Origin: Candidatus Cloacimonadota bacterium
GTDB lineage: Bacteria; Cloacimonadota; Cloacimonadia; Cloacimonadales; Cloacimonadaceae
Assembly (NCBI GenBank): GCA_029565535.1
Contig: JAKQNZ010000182.1
Location: 1-36,345 of the forward strand
Direction: 5' to 3'
DNA length: 36,345 bases
Every line of letters starts with the position of its first letter. Position 1 is the stretch's first letter. This document shows positions 1-8,201 of the stretch, in pieces. The notes under the pieces are model-generated. The model was not told the DNA's origin and searched no databases. It saw only the letters and a program-made list of their open reading frames with translations. Made by a program: the position numbers and the translations under genes.

Positions 1-316
1 CTTGAACGACAAGGGCGAAACAATGTCCATCAAGAACACCTTTGGGGAATACGCCTACAAGCTGAAAGTGAATTCCACCAAGAGCATGGTTGGTCATATG
101 CTGGGCGCAGCAGCAGGAATCGAAGCAATCGTATGTGTAAAAACCATAGAATCCGGAATCATCCATCCAACCTTAAATCTCACTCATCCCGATCCGGATT
201 GCGACCTGGATTACACCCCGCATAATGCCGTGAAGCAAACCGTAAACACTGCTCTATCAAACTCCCTTGGTTTTGGGGGTCATAACTCCGCGATAATAAT
301 CAAGCGTTTTGCCTGA
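1..316 (+). CDS. fabF: 3-oxoacyl-ACP synthase II, C-terminal part (5' end outside window)
   Basis: This is the last 104 or so residues of a beta-ketoacyl-ACP synthase II, the cytoplasmic enzyme that condenses malonyl-ACP with a growing acyl-ACP in fatty acid synthesis. The frame is open to the window edge, and the first visible residues (LNDKGET) match the segment that follows the catalytic HGTSTP motif, which lies upstream of the window. The second conserved stretch TKSMVGHMLGAAAG is present, with the conserved Lys and catalytic His; the tail NSLGFGGHNSAIIIK is typical of the family C-terminus. rnc follows after 19 nt on the same strand, a pairing seen in many bacteria. Identification as FabF rather than FabB rests on the tail motif and context. 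Confidence 0.93.
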   Translation, partial: LNDKGETMSIKNTFGEYAYKLKVNSTKSMVGHMLGAAAGIEAIVCVKTIESGIIHPTLNLTHPDPDCDLDYTPHNAVKQTVNTALSNSLGFGGHNSAIIIKRFA

Positions 317-335
317 TTCCCTGTTCTAAGCCTTT

Positions 336-1118
336 ATGATGGAGAAGCAGATGAAATCGATCATCTCCCGCATCGTAGATTATTTTAACGGGAAAAAGAT
401 CAGCGAGCAGTATCCCAAATGGGAAAAAAGCCTCGTTCAGCTTCAAAAACGCCTTGATTACAGCTTCCATGATCCCACCCTGCTGCATGCCGCTTTAACT
501 CATAAATCATATCTCCGCAGGCGCTACGACGATCATAAGGTGCCATCTCCCTTTGAGCGGATGGAGTTTCTGGGTGATTCGATCCTGGGTTTTATCGTAA
601 GCAAAGAGCTCTTTACCCGCCATCCCGATGAACAGGAAGGCAAGCTCTCCAAGCTGAAATCCAAGATCGTTTCTGAAACCTACCTAACCTTGAAAGCCAA
701 TGCCCTTGACTTGGGCAAGTATGTGTTGCTGAGCCCGGAAGAGCAACAATCCGGAGGAGCAGCCAAAGCCTCCATTCTCTCTGACACGATGGAAGCCATG
801 ATCTGCGCCATTTATCTGGATAGCGGTATCGCCGCAGCCGGCAGATTCATCCGACAGCATATCCTGGTGGATTATGAAACCACGGTCACCCGCGACGAAC
901 TGGTAAACTACAAAAGCATCCTGCAAGAATACATGCAAAGCAAAAACCAGGAGCCACCCCGCTATATCACTATCGCCGAAGAAGGGCCGGAGCACAATAA
1001 AACCTTTGTGGTGGAAGTGCGTCTGGGCAATAAACTGCTGGGAACCGGCAAAGGCAGCACCAAGAAAAACGCTCACCAGGAAGCAGCCAGATTGGCTTGT
1101 CAGAAGCTGGGAGTGTGA
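336..1118 (+). CDS. rnc: Ribonuclease III
   Basis: RNase III cleaves double-stranded RNA in rRNA precursors and structured mRNAs. The 260-residue protein has the RNase III signature ERMEFLGD at residues 74-81 and the downstream metal-binding acidic residues in SDTMEAMICAIYLD (about D150 and E153). A C-terminal double-stranded RNA-binding domain runs from about residue 190 (NYKSILQEYMQ) to the end, with the basic GKGSTKKNAHQEAA helix. The length is normal for the family (220-260), with a modest N-terminal extension. The start ATG at 336 is followed by another at 339, and either could be used. It lies 19 nt after fabF and is probably co-transcribed with it. Confidence 0.96.
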   Translation: MMEKQMKSIISRIVDYFNGKKISEQYPKWEKSLVQLQKRLDYSFHDPTLLHAALTHKSYLRRRYDDHKVPSPFERMEFLGDSILGFIVSKELFTRHPDEQEGKLSKLKSKIVSETYLTLKANALDLGKYVLLSPEEQQSGGAAKASILSDTMEAMICAIYLDSGIAAAGRFIRQHILVDYETTVTRDELVNYKSILQEYMQSKNQEPPRYITIAEEGPEHNKTFVVEVRLGNKLLGTGKGSTKKNAHQEAARLACQKLGV

Positions 1119-1285
1119 CGTTTACAGGAGCACGGATTTTTATTCTACCACCGAGGACACTGAAGGCACCGAAACAATCTATATGAAACCTATTAATTAT
1201 CCTTGCCTCAGTTCCTCATTGCTTCAAATATCTCTGCTTTTCTCTGTATTGAAATGAAATAAGAACCCTGATTGGCACGGATAAT
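1119..1285. repeat. Intergenic spacer with degenerate 'cacagag'-type repeat
   Basis: The spacer between rnc and the radical SAM gene contains a low-complexity block (about 1144-1172, CCACCGAGGACACTGAAGG and following) resembling a decayed CCACAGAGGACACAGAGG-type repeat. At 1232-1259 it has a stretch reading CTCTGCTTTTCTCTGTATTG, which matches the inner part of the inverted repeats around the GxxExxY gene at 14109-14791 with about one mismatch over 20 bases. No gene is seen. It ends about 27 nt before the radical SAM start codon. Confidence 0.6.
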
Positions 1286-2236
1286 TTGAAAAAGCTGATC
1301 TTCCCGGTTTTCATTCCCATGCAGGGCTGTCCGCATCGCTGCATTTATTGTGATCAAAGCAAGATCAGCGGTGTTGGCGAGGAAGAAATACGTACTCAGC
1401 TTGCCGCTGCGAGAAGCTTCTTGGATAGGCATCCTGGTGAGCCCAAGGAAATAGCCTTTTATGGCGGCAGTTTTACTGCCCTAAGCTTAGAAAAACAACA
1501 TAGCCTGGCCGAAGCGATTCTAAGCTCTGCAGATTATAAAACCAGCCTCAGGATATCGACTCACCCGCTTTACATCAATGCCGATATTCTGGCTAATTGC
1601 CATAAACTGAGGATAAGCTGCATCGAACTAGGCATCCAGGACTTCAATACAGCAGTTTTGAAAGCTTCCGGAAGGGGATATGACTCAGAGACAGCACTGA
1701 ATGCCTGTCAATTGGTAAAAGATAGCGGTTTCATGCTCGGAGTGCAATTGCTGCCTGGCTTACCGGGCAGCTCAAGCACAGAAAACACGCTTGCCCTGAA
1801 ACAGATTAAACCCCACTACCTTAGGCTTTATCCGCTCATTGTAATCAAAGATACGCCCCTGGAGACGCTGTACCGGGAAGGGAAATACCGGCCATTGTCT
1901 CTGGATACTGCGCTTGAGCTTTGTGCCGATTATGCGGAATTATGTGAAAATGAGGGGATAAATATCATAAAAATCGGTCTGCCTTCAAATCTGAACCCCG
2001 CCGACGTTATTGCTGGCCCCTGGCATCCAGCTTTTGGAGAACTTGTAAAGGCGGAAAGGCTGGTCAGACAACTTGTGCTGGCTATCAAGGCCGGCATGGA
2101 AATAAAACTCGACAAAAAGCAAAGGGCTCTGATAATGGCGCACAGTGGCAGATACCAAGCAATTCTGCAAAAAAGGCTTGAAAATTGCTGTAAGAATCCT
2201 TGTCAGACTGTGACCTCGCTTTTGGCAAAGTCATAA
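1286..2236 (+). CDS. Radical SAM protein (Elp3-like, without acetyltransferase domain)
   Basis: The 316-residue protein carries the radical SAM motif CxxxCxxC as CPHRCIYC (C15, C19, C22), which binds the [4Fe-4S] cluster that cleaves S-adenosylmethionine. A second family motif, AFYGGSFTAL, follows at about residues 57-66. The N-terminus (FPVFIPMQGCPHRCIYC) and the LGVQLLPGLPG segment resemble the Elp3/COG1243-type radical SAM proteins often found near rnc in anaerobes; the C-terminal GNAT domain of true Elp3 is absent. The substrate is unknown. The start is a TTG at 1286, chosen because it places the usual short beta-strand before the cluster motif; no strong ribosome binding site is seen. 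It is probably a tRNA- or protein-modifying enzyme. Confidence 0.82.
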   Translation: MKKLIFPVFIPMQGCPHRCIYCDQSKISGVGEEEIRTQLAAARSFLDRHPGEPKEIAFYGGSFTALSLEKQHSLAEAILSSADYKTSLRISTHPLYINADILANCHKLRISCIELGIQDFNTAVLKASGRGYDSETALNACQLVKDSGFMLGVQLLPGLPGSSSTENTLALKQIKPHYLRLYPLIVIKDTPLETLYREGKYRPLSLDTALELCADYAELCENEGINIIKIGLPSNLNPADVIAGPWHPAFGELVKAERLVRQLVLAIKAGMEIKLDKKQRALIMAHSGRYQAILQKRLENCCKNPCQTVTSLLAKS

Positions 2237-2297
2237 CTGAGTTTACAGCCTGTATAAACCTGAAAAATATGCTTAAACAAGCATAGAAGGAACGCTG

Positions 2298-3803
2298 ATG
2301 AAAAAGCTTTATCTTCTGATGATGGCTGTAATGGTCCTTTTGGGAGCTTGCCAGATAAAAAATCCTACGCTACCCAAATGGGATATTGAGCTCGATCTCC
2401 CTCTGGTCAACGACAGGTTTTATGTATCTGATCTGGTTGACAGCAGCAATATCGCCATCGACAGCACAAATGTTTTACTTATTACTGCAAATGGAAGCGC
2501 CGAATCTGATGAATTCGGACCCATTCCATTCACGCCTGGAGTTGACATGGGAAACATCCCAGTCCCAGGAACTGGCCGCGAGCTCTTCCTCCCCTTTGTA
2601 GATGATGACGGTGAGGTTGAACCTGCTTATGCCGAGATTCACGCCGGCCTGATCCGCACCAGATTTGCCAATGTGCACAGCAGTGTTCAGGAGCTGAAGC
2701 TGGTATTCCACAATATCTTCACTTCCACTGGAGCGGAATTCAGCATCACCTACACAGGGGACAGCGGCTGGATATCGGTGAATCTTGCCGGTCTGCATCT
2801 GGGAAGCAGCAGTTCAAACCAAGTGATCAGTGAACTGCCTGTTACTCTGGTCGTAAGCCCTGCTCTACCCGAAGGCACCACATCCGCTCAATTCAGCATC
2901 CAGGCCAATTCGCTAATCCTGTTTGCCAAATTCCGCGGTCGTCTACATGATTTTTCTCTGGCGATGGATAGCGGCTTGGGCGGTATTGACATCAGTTATC
3001 CCTATGGCATTGATCAGGCTGTAGCCCTTCAGGAAGCATCCCTGAAGGTATATCTGAAGAATTACATTGGCTTTAACGCCATGTTTACCGGCAGGATTAA
3101 AGCCCAGAATGAGGCGGGAGAAACCCGCTTTATCGACATTGTGGACGATAATGGCAACAACTATTTTGCTCCTGCCGCCTCGGGAGCTCAACCGGGCGAG
3201 ATTACTCTGGATTTTCACAACAACGTAAGCTATCTGCTGCAGATTATGCCCACACATCTGGAAATGGTGGATGGTGTACTGACGATCGATAGCGGACAGG
3301 TGATCGGAGATGTGGAAATGAACGACCAGCTCTTCTGCGATTACCTTATCAATGCTCCCATGACCTTTATCTTCCACCAGCACGACATCATAATCCGGGA
3401 AGAACAGGTAATCAATATTACAGAAGAAAACCGAGAGCGGATCAGAAAAAACGCGGTTTGGGCTATGCTGCAGTTGCAGGTGCAAAATAAGCTTCCCATT
3501 GGGGCCAGAGCCCGGGTCTATTTTAGTACCATCCCCACGACCATAAGCGAAGATGGCAGCATCGGATTCGAAGGCTTTTCTGAAGAAATGACGATCCACA
3601 GCTCCCAGGCCGAAGCAGGCTGGCAAAGCCAGGAACTTAGTATTGACGAGGCAGAGATGCAGATCCTTACCGCACCTACCATTTACCTGCGCTGGGTTTT
3701 CAGTTTTGAAGAATCCAATGGACCGGTGACGATTTATGCAGGAACTGCAGATTATATCCATGTAAAAGGCATGATGATTGCCAAGCTGGTTGTGGAGGAT
3801 TAA
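2298..3803 (+). CDS. Large outer-membrane-type lipoprotein of unknown function
   Basis: The 501-residue protein begins with a lipoprotein signal peptide, MKKLYLLMMAVMVLLGAC, with lipobox LGAC and lipidated Cys18. The remainder is beta-rich with no domain I recognise: repeated acidic, hydroxyl-rich strands and no catalytic motif. It is the first gene of a tight set with a predicted outer-membrane barrel (1 nt between stop and next ATG) and a VWA-like membrane protein, so a role in envelope assembly or surface display is the reasonable inference. The upstream spacer holds a 7-bp hairpin (2268-2285, TATGCTT/AAGCATA) without a T-run. The ATG at 2298 is preceded by AGAAGGAA about 8 nt upstream. 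Confidence 0.8.
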   Translation: MKKLYLLMMAVMVLLGACQIKNPTLPKWDIELDLPLVNDRFYVSDLVDSSNIAIDSTNVLLITANGSAESDEFGPIPFTPGVDMGNIPVPGTGRELFLPFVDDDGEVEPAYAEIHAGLIRTRFANVHSSVQELKLVFHNIFTSTGAEFSITYTGDSGWISVNLAGLHLGSSSSNQVISELPVTLVVSPALPEGTTSAQFSIQANSLILFAKFRGRLHDFSLAMDSGLGGIDISYPYGIDQAVALQEASLKVYLKNYIGFNAMFTGRIKAQNEAGETRFIDIVDDNGNNYFAPAASGAQPGEITLDFHNNVSYLLQIMPTHLEMVDGVLTIDSGQVIGDVEMNDQLFCDYLINAPMTFIFHQHDIIIREEQVINITEENRERIRKNAVWAMLQLQVQNKLPIGARARVYFSTIPTTISEDGSIGFEGFSEEMTIHSSQAEAGWQSQELSIDEAEMQILTAPTIYLRWVFSFEESNGPVTIYAGTADYIHVKGMMIAKLVVED

Positions 3804-3804
3804 G

Positions 3805-5055
3805 ATGAAGAATAATCTTTTTGCCTTCCTTGCCGCTTTGCTGTTAGCAAGCCCTCTCCTGGCCTTCAACACAGGAAAATCAATCCTCTTCGCCGATAGC
3901 TATATGCTGCGGGCTCAAGGCGTGGAAGCCGCTTATTGGAATCCCGCTAATCTGGTGCGGCAGAAACATATAGACTTTTGGGCACCCGGGCTGAACATGG
4001 GGGTCAGCGTAGCTAACAACTCCTTCGATCTGGATACCTATAACTTCATCGTAGGTCAGGATTACCTGGAAGACGCTGATAAGCAACTGATTCTTAACAA
4101 GATAAATGGGAGTCTTCATACTGAAATGGAAGCCCAGGTCAGCCTGTTTGGTTTCACTCTAGACAATATGTCCTTCTCCAGTGCTCTGCATGCCATGGGC
4201 AAGCTTGCCTTGTCGGAACGCTACCTGGAACTGCTTCTGTATGGCAATACCGACAGCTTGTACGTATTCGATAAAGGCACCACCGACGCCAAAGGAATCA
4301 GCTACGTGGATTTTACCTTTGGAGCAGGAGGTTTTGAGATCCCGCTTTTACCCAGCGAGTATCCCGTTCTGCGCACCGGTTTTTCGGTTAGTGCTCTGGT
4401 CGGAGTGGCCAATGCCGACCTAACTGAGTTTTACGGCTACCTCCAATCCGGGTGGGATGGGATAACCCTGCATCAGGATATCACTCTCCGCACCGGATTC
4501 GGTGGTTATGGTCATAAAGCTATGTTGGGTGCAGCCTGCGATCTTAGCCAGAATTTACAGCTAGGCCTTACCCTGGATAATCTTTGGGGAAAGCTTACCT
4601 GGAGCGCGGTAGCAGAAGAGTTGCAATACAGCTTGGTAGCGGATAGCGTTTACGCCGTGGATATTCAGGATGATTTTTATGTGCTAAGAGATGAAAGGGT
4701 TGCTATCGCAGATTATGCCACAGAATTGCCTCCTGAAATCAGGATGGCCGCTTTGTGGAAGGATAATAAATACTCATTTTCTGCCGACTATGTGCAGGCT
4801 TTCAAACATTCCGCTGCCACCAGCAAGGTAGGCAGATTGTCCTTTGGAGCGCAGTTGCTCCCCCTGCCGTTTTTACCGCTGAATTTCGGTCTGGCTTTGG
4901 GCAATGAAGCTTATCCCTGGCGGGCCAGCTATGGCTTTGGCCTGAAAAGCAAAGGCAGCGAATTCGGTTTCAGTGTACAAAGCATTGATTCCATTTTCCC
5001 CGGTCAAAAATCAAAAGGAGTCTCCTTCGGATCTTATATCCGACTCTGGATCTGA
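3805..5055 (+). CDS. Predicted outer-membrane beta-barrel protein (PorV/FadL-like, DUF5723-like)
   Basis: The 416-residue protein has a cleavable signal peptide (MKNNLFAFLAALLLASPLLA) followed by alternating short strands rich in Gly, Tyr and Phe. The motif YWNPANLVR near the N-terminus is the 'NPA' signature of barrel proteins in the FCB group, and the chain ends in aromatic beta-strands (SFGSYIRLWI), as expected of an outer-membrane barrel. The ATG at 3805 is preferred over an in-frame TTG at 3778: GGAGGA at 3795-3800 is well placed, the signal peptide begins there, and the upstream lipoprotein gene stops at 3803. The next gene overlaps the stop by 1 nt (TGATG). Specific cargo or partner is unknown. 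Confidence 0.78.
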   Translation: MKNNLFAFLAALLLASPLLAFNTGKSILFADSYMLRAQGVEAAYWNPANLVRQKHIDFWAPGLNMGVSVANNSFDLDTYNFIVGQDYLEDADKQLILNKINGSLHTEMEAQVSLFGFTLDNMSFSSALHAMGKLALSERYLELLLYGNTDSLYVFDKGTTDAKGISYVDFTFGAGGFEIPLLPSEYPVLRTGFSVSALVGVANADLTEFYGYLQSGWDGITLHQDITLRTGFGGYGHKAMLGAACDLSQNLQLGLTLDNLWGKLTWSAVAEELQYSLVADSVYAVDIQDDFYVLRDERVAIADYATELPPEIRMAALWKDNKYSFSADYVQAFKHSAATSKVGRLSFGAQLLPLPFLPLNFGLALGNEAYPWRASYGFGLKSKGSEFGFSVQSIDSIFPGQKSKGVSFGSYIRLWI

Positions 5056-7052
5056 TGCTGAAATACGTTTTACCCATCCTTTTCGCCCTGCTAATCTCAG
5101 GTTATTACAACTATAGAACGCAGCCGGAAATTCCAGTTTCACGGCGCTGGATGCTATTTGCCCTGAGGTTTGTATCCTTGTTGATATTGCTTACTCTCTT
5201 ACTGAATCCCATATTGTATTATACGCAGCGTAAAACCCTTGCTCCCAAAGCGATTTTACTGGAGGACAGCTCCGCCAGTATGGAACTTAAGCATGGGTCA
5301 TCTGCCAAAGCTGCCAGCCTGAAACCCCTGGCCGATAAACTGGCAGGGCAGTTTCGGGATGCCGGGTACGAACTGGAAACATATCGCTTTGCAGCAGGAT
5401 TGGAAGGTGACAAAAGCGGATCTCTGCTTGCAAAAACTATAGAAGATCTGGCCAAGGCCAAGAAGCTGAACCGTCCTGCTGCCATGATTCTGCTTTCTGA
5501 TGGCTGGCTGAGGGACGAATCTCTGGCAGCCATTTCCCGGCTGGGCAGTCCCTTTTACGTAATTGCCGATAGCAGTAGCACGCTGATTCCCGATCTTGAG
5601 ATTAGCTCGGTAATAAGCAACCGTTATGCATATCGGGGCGAGCCCAATACCATCAGGGCAGATATAGTGTCGCACAATTACAGCGGCCCTGTTCAGGCCA
5701 GGCTGCTGGTGGGAAGCAAAACCATTTCCACTCAGAACCTGAGACTGGAAGAAGGCAAAGCTCAAAGCCTGGATTTTAATCATCGCTTCAACTCCACCGG
5801 TTTTTTTCCCTGGAAAGTGGAACTAAGCGCTTTAACCAGCGAAAGCCGTCTAAGTAACAACAGCTATCCCGGGGCAATCGAAGTACTGGCCGATAAACAG
5901 CGGATATTGCTGATATCCGATAAACCGGCCTGGGATAATAAATTTACTCTGGACGCCATTGCCACCAATCCACGCTGGCAAACCGAAAGCTACCTGAATC
6001 GTGAAGGGCGGCTCTTCAGCGGTGAAACCCCGGTTTCCAGGCTATCAGCAGAGAATCTGGCCGTGATTGTGATAATCAACAATGGCAATCTGAAATTGGA
6101 CAGCGCTACCGCCAGCTTTGTAAACAGCAGCTTTGGCAGGGGAATCGGCTTGCTCTATCAGGGCTTGCCCGTAGCAGAGCTTGCCTCCAGCCTGCCTTTG
6201 CAGCGCTCAAACATCCAAAGCTCCTATCAGGGCTTTCTTAGCCCCACCCCCCAGGGCTCTGCCTACCCGATGCTTAGCCCGCTTACGAGTTCTGCCAAGG
6301 ACTTGCCGCCTTTGGACTATTATTACGTGTCCGCTTTACCCGGTTCTGAGATATTGGCTACCATTAATAACCCCCAGAATTCACCTGCTATTGCCGTAAA
6401 AACCATGGGGGGAAGCCGCTGTTTGGCTTTTGCCACCTTGAACCTTTGGCGCTGGCAGTTGCAAAGCGGTGAAGAAGGATACAACAAGCTGATCAGCAGC
6501 AGCCTTACCTGGCTAAGCAACAAAAGTAGTGGCGCATACAGCGCTATCTATAACAATAGCTATTTCCTGGGAGAGGAAATCCGCATCCGCCTACGCAATG
6601 AAGACGAAGTCCGCCAAAGTAAACTGGATGCAAATCCGCGGATCAGGATCCTGGGTAAAGATAACAAGGAAGTCGCAGCTGATTACATGACCCGCGACGG
6701 AGATGAATTCAGTTTCACAGCCAGCTTGAAAGAGCCGGGAACCTATAGCTTTGAGATTTCCGACAAAGAGAGCGGACAAAGTACCAAAGGCCGCTTTGAA
6801 TTAAGCGACAGCTCCCTGGAAAAGCGCGATTTTGGTTATAACCTGCCTCTTTTATCCTGGCTGGCCAATGAAACAAACGGCAAGCTGCTGTTCCAGAGCA
6901 ATCTCAATGCCTTTTCTCCCCTTCCTGCCCAAGCAGAGGAACTGGTGTCCAGAAAGGAAATCGCTTTGTATAAAAAGTGGTACTTCCTCAGTCTGTTTAT
7001 CCTGGCTTTTTGCCTGGAGCTCTATTTCAGGCGGCGCTGGGGATTGCTATAG
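5055..7052 (+). CDS. Membrane protein with von Willebrand factor A-like and amidotransferase-like regions
   Basis: The 665-residue protein starts with two membrane segments (about residues 4-19 and 34-56), then a VWA-like domain with a MIDAS-type DxSxS motif (LLEDSSASM, D71/S73/S75) and the strand AMILLSDGW. A central region (RILLISDKPAWDN) resembles the class I glutamine amidotransferase-like fold that commonly follows VWA in such proteins. A last membrane helix (about 641-658) ends in the basic tail RRRWGLL. The layout, two N-terminal and one C-terminal helix around a large periplasmic part, matches BatA-like VWA membrane proteins found in Bacteroidota and Planctomycetota. It is translationally coupled to the barrel gene and ends 8 nt before a convergent gene. 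Function is unknown, probably envelope related. Confidence 0.75.
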   Translation: MLKYVLPILFALLISGYYNYRTQPEIPVSRRWMLFALRFVSLLILLTLLLNPILYYTQRKTLAPKAILLEDSSASMELKHGSSAKAASLKPLADKLAGQFRDAGYELETYRFAAGLEGDKSGSLLAKTIEDLAKAKKLNRPAAMILLSDGWLRDESLAAISRLGSPFYVIADSSSTLIPDLEISSVISNRYAYRGEPNTIRADIVSHNYSGPVQARLLVGSKTISTQNLRLEEGKAQSLDFNHRFNSTGFFPWKVELSALTSESRLSNNSYPGAIEVLADKQRILLISDKPAWDNKFTLDAIATNPRWQTESYLNREGRLFSGETPVSRLSAENLAVIVIINNGNLKLDSATASFVNSSFGRGIGLLYQGLPVAELASSLPLQRSNIQSSYQGFLSPTPQGSAYPMLSPLTSSAKDLPPLDYYYVSALPGSEILATINNPQNSPAIAVKTMGGSRCLAFATLNLWRWQLQSGEEGYNKLISSSLTWLSNKSSGAYSAIYNNSYFLGEEIRIRLRNEDEVRQSKLDANPRIRILGKDNKEVAADYMTRDGDEFSFTASLKEPGTYSFEISDKESGQSTKGRFELSDSSLEKRDFGYNLPLLSWLANETNGKLLFQSNLNAFSPLPAQAEELVSRKEIALYKKWYFLSLFILAFCLELYFRRRWGLL

Positions 7053-7059
7053 CCAGAGT

Positions 7060-7719
7060 CTAATCGGGCAGGCGGCTTTGCTGCAGCAACTCCTGAAAGC
7101 GCAGTTGACCAGGGGTGTTGGCCTTAGATTTGAAGGGGAACTTCGCCTCAAAGCTCTCTACCGCCACAGGATCAAGAGAATAGGCATCTGATTCTACAAA
7201 CCGGCCATCTAGATTGTTCAAGGACCCCTGTACCAGCTCCAGGGCCATTAATGCCGGTGAGATATATCCATCCTTAGTCAAAAGGCCATAGATTTCTCCG
7301 GCCAGAAAACCAAAACGTTTATAATACTCCGGATCACCATAAATCACTACACTCTCATAGCCAAGCCCGGTTGCCAGGCAAAGGGTGTGCCGGATCAATG
7401 CGGAACCGATTCCCTGACCTTGATAATCTGGCAATACGCTTACCGGGCCGAAGGTAAGAGTGGGAACAGAGCCCTTCCCAGCCGTCAGAATCCTCGACCT
7501 GGCATACATAATGTTGCCTACGAGCCTGTCTCCCAAGATGGCCACATAGTCCAATTCTGGGATAAAATCGGCAGAATCTCGCAAAACATGCGCCAGCCAA
7601 TGCTCGTCGCAGCCCGGAACATGTACGTTCCAAAACGCTTCCCTGGTAAGGTTTTCCACTGCCTGATACTCATGCGGCGTTTCCAACCTTAATACCAGGT
7701 TTTCAGCTTTAAAGTTCAC
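7060..7719 (-). CDS. GNAT family N-acetyltransferase (YhbS-like)
   Basis: This 219-residue protein has the acetyl-CoA binding motif of GNAT enzymes, VLPDYQGQGIGSALI (QGQGIG at 100-105), followed by the YhbS-type segment YESVVIYGDPEYYKRFGF. It should transfer an acetyl group from acetyl-CoA to an amine; the substrate is unknown. The start is a GTG at 7719 overlapping the stop of the upstream 2Fe-2S subunit by 4 nt (GTGA), so it is the last gene of the purine operon and probably translationally coupled. Its inclusion suggests either acetylation of a pathway amine or simple hitchhiking. It faces the VWA-like gene with only 7 nt between stop codons. Confidence 0.88.
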   Translation of the reverse strand: MNFKAENLVLRLETPHEYQAVENLTREAFWNVHVPGCDEHWLAHVLRDSADFIPELDYVAILGDRLVGNIMYARSRILTAGKGSVPTLTFGPVSVLPDYQGQGIGSALIRHTLCLATGLGYESVVIYGDPEYYKRFGFLAGEIYGLLTKDGYISPALMALELVQGSLNNLDGRFVESDAYSLDPVAVESFEAKFPFKSKANTPGQLRFQELLQQSRLPD

Positions 7720-8201
7720 TTGGTCTGGCTCTGATTTTCAGCCCTCATGATCCGGGCAGCTTGCAGGATGGCGTCGATTATCTGTTGATAGCCTGTACAA
7801 CGGCAGATATTCCCTTTGATAGCATTTCGGGCCTCATTTCGGCTGGGATTGGGATTCTCCAGCAAAAAGGCAAAGGCGGAAAGCACCATTCCGGGTGTGC
7901 AAAATCCGCATTGAATAGCGCCGGCGTCCACGAAAGCCTGCTGCACGGGATGCAATGTCCCATCCGGGGGCGTGAGACCTTCAATGGTTATAACTTGCTT
8001 TTCGGCCACATCCTTCAGCTTTAGCTTGCAGGAACGAACCGCTTTGTTATCAACCAGCACCGTGCAGCTTCCGCAAACTCCGATGTCGCAGCCAAGCTTG
8101 GTGCCGGTAAGACCCAGGTCTTCACGCAGCCAGGTGCTAAGCTTCATGTCGCAATGCTGGGAATCCAGCTCGTGGACAGAACCATTTACCACTATCTTCA
8201 T
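7716..8201 (-). CDS. Molybdenum hydroxylase, 2Fe-2S small subunit (XdhC/CoxS type)
   Basis: The 161-residue protein is a typical small subunit of xanthine dehydrogenase-type enzymes, shuttling electrons from the Mo centre. It contains the plant-ferredoxin-like cluster ligands C38, C43, C46 (CDIGVCGSC) and C58, and the second all-helical cluster ligands C98, C101 (CGFCTPGM) and C133, C135 (CRCTGYQ). All eight cysteines are present. It overlaps the Mo-binding subunit gene upstream by 4 nt and the GNAT gene downstream by 4 nt. No FAD-binding subunit gene is adjacent, in contrast to the second Mo enzyme in this window, whose iron-sulfur subunit is fused to a FAD domain. Confidence 0.95.
   Translation of the reverse strand: MKIVVNGSVHELDSQHCDMKLSTWLREDLGLTGTKLGCDIGVCGSCTVLVDNKAVRSCKLKLKDVAEKQVITIEGLTPPDGTLHPVQQAFVDAGAIQCGFCTPGMVLSAFAFLLENPNPSRNEARNAIKGNICRCTGYQQIIDAILQAARIMRAENQSQTK

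Noticed and set aside
2943-3872. A - strand 309-residue reading frame opposite the lipoprotein gene
   Set aside because: It is a shadow: the + strand gene has a lipobox, a normal start and correct operon spacing, and the - strand frame has no recognisable domain.
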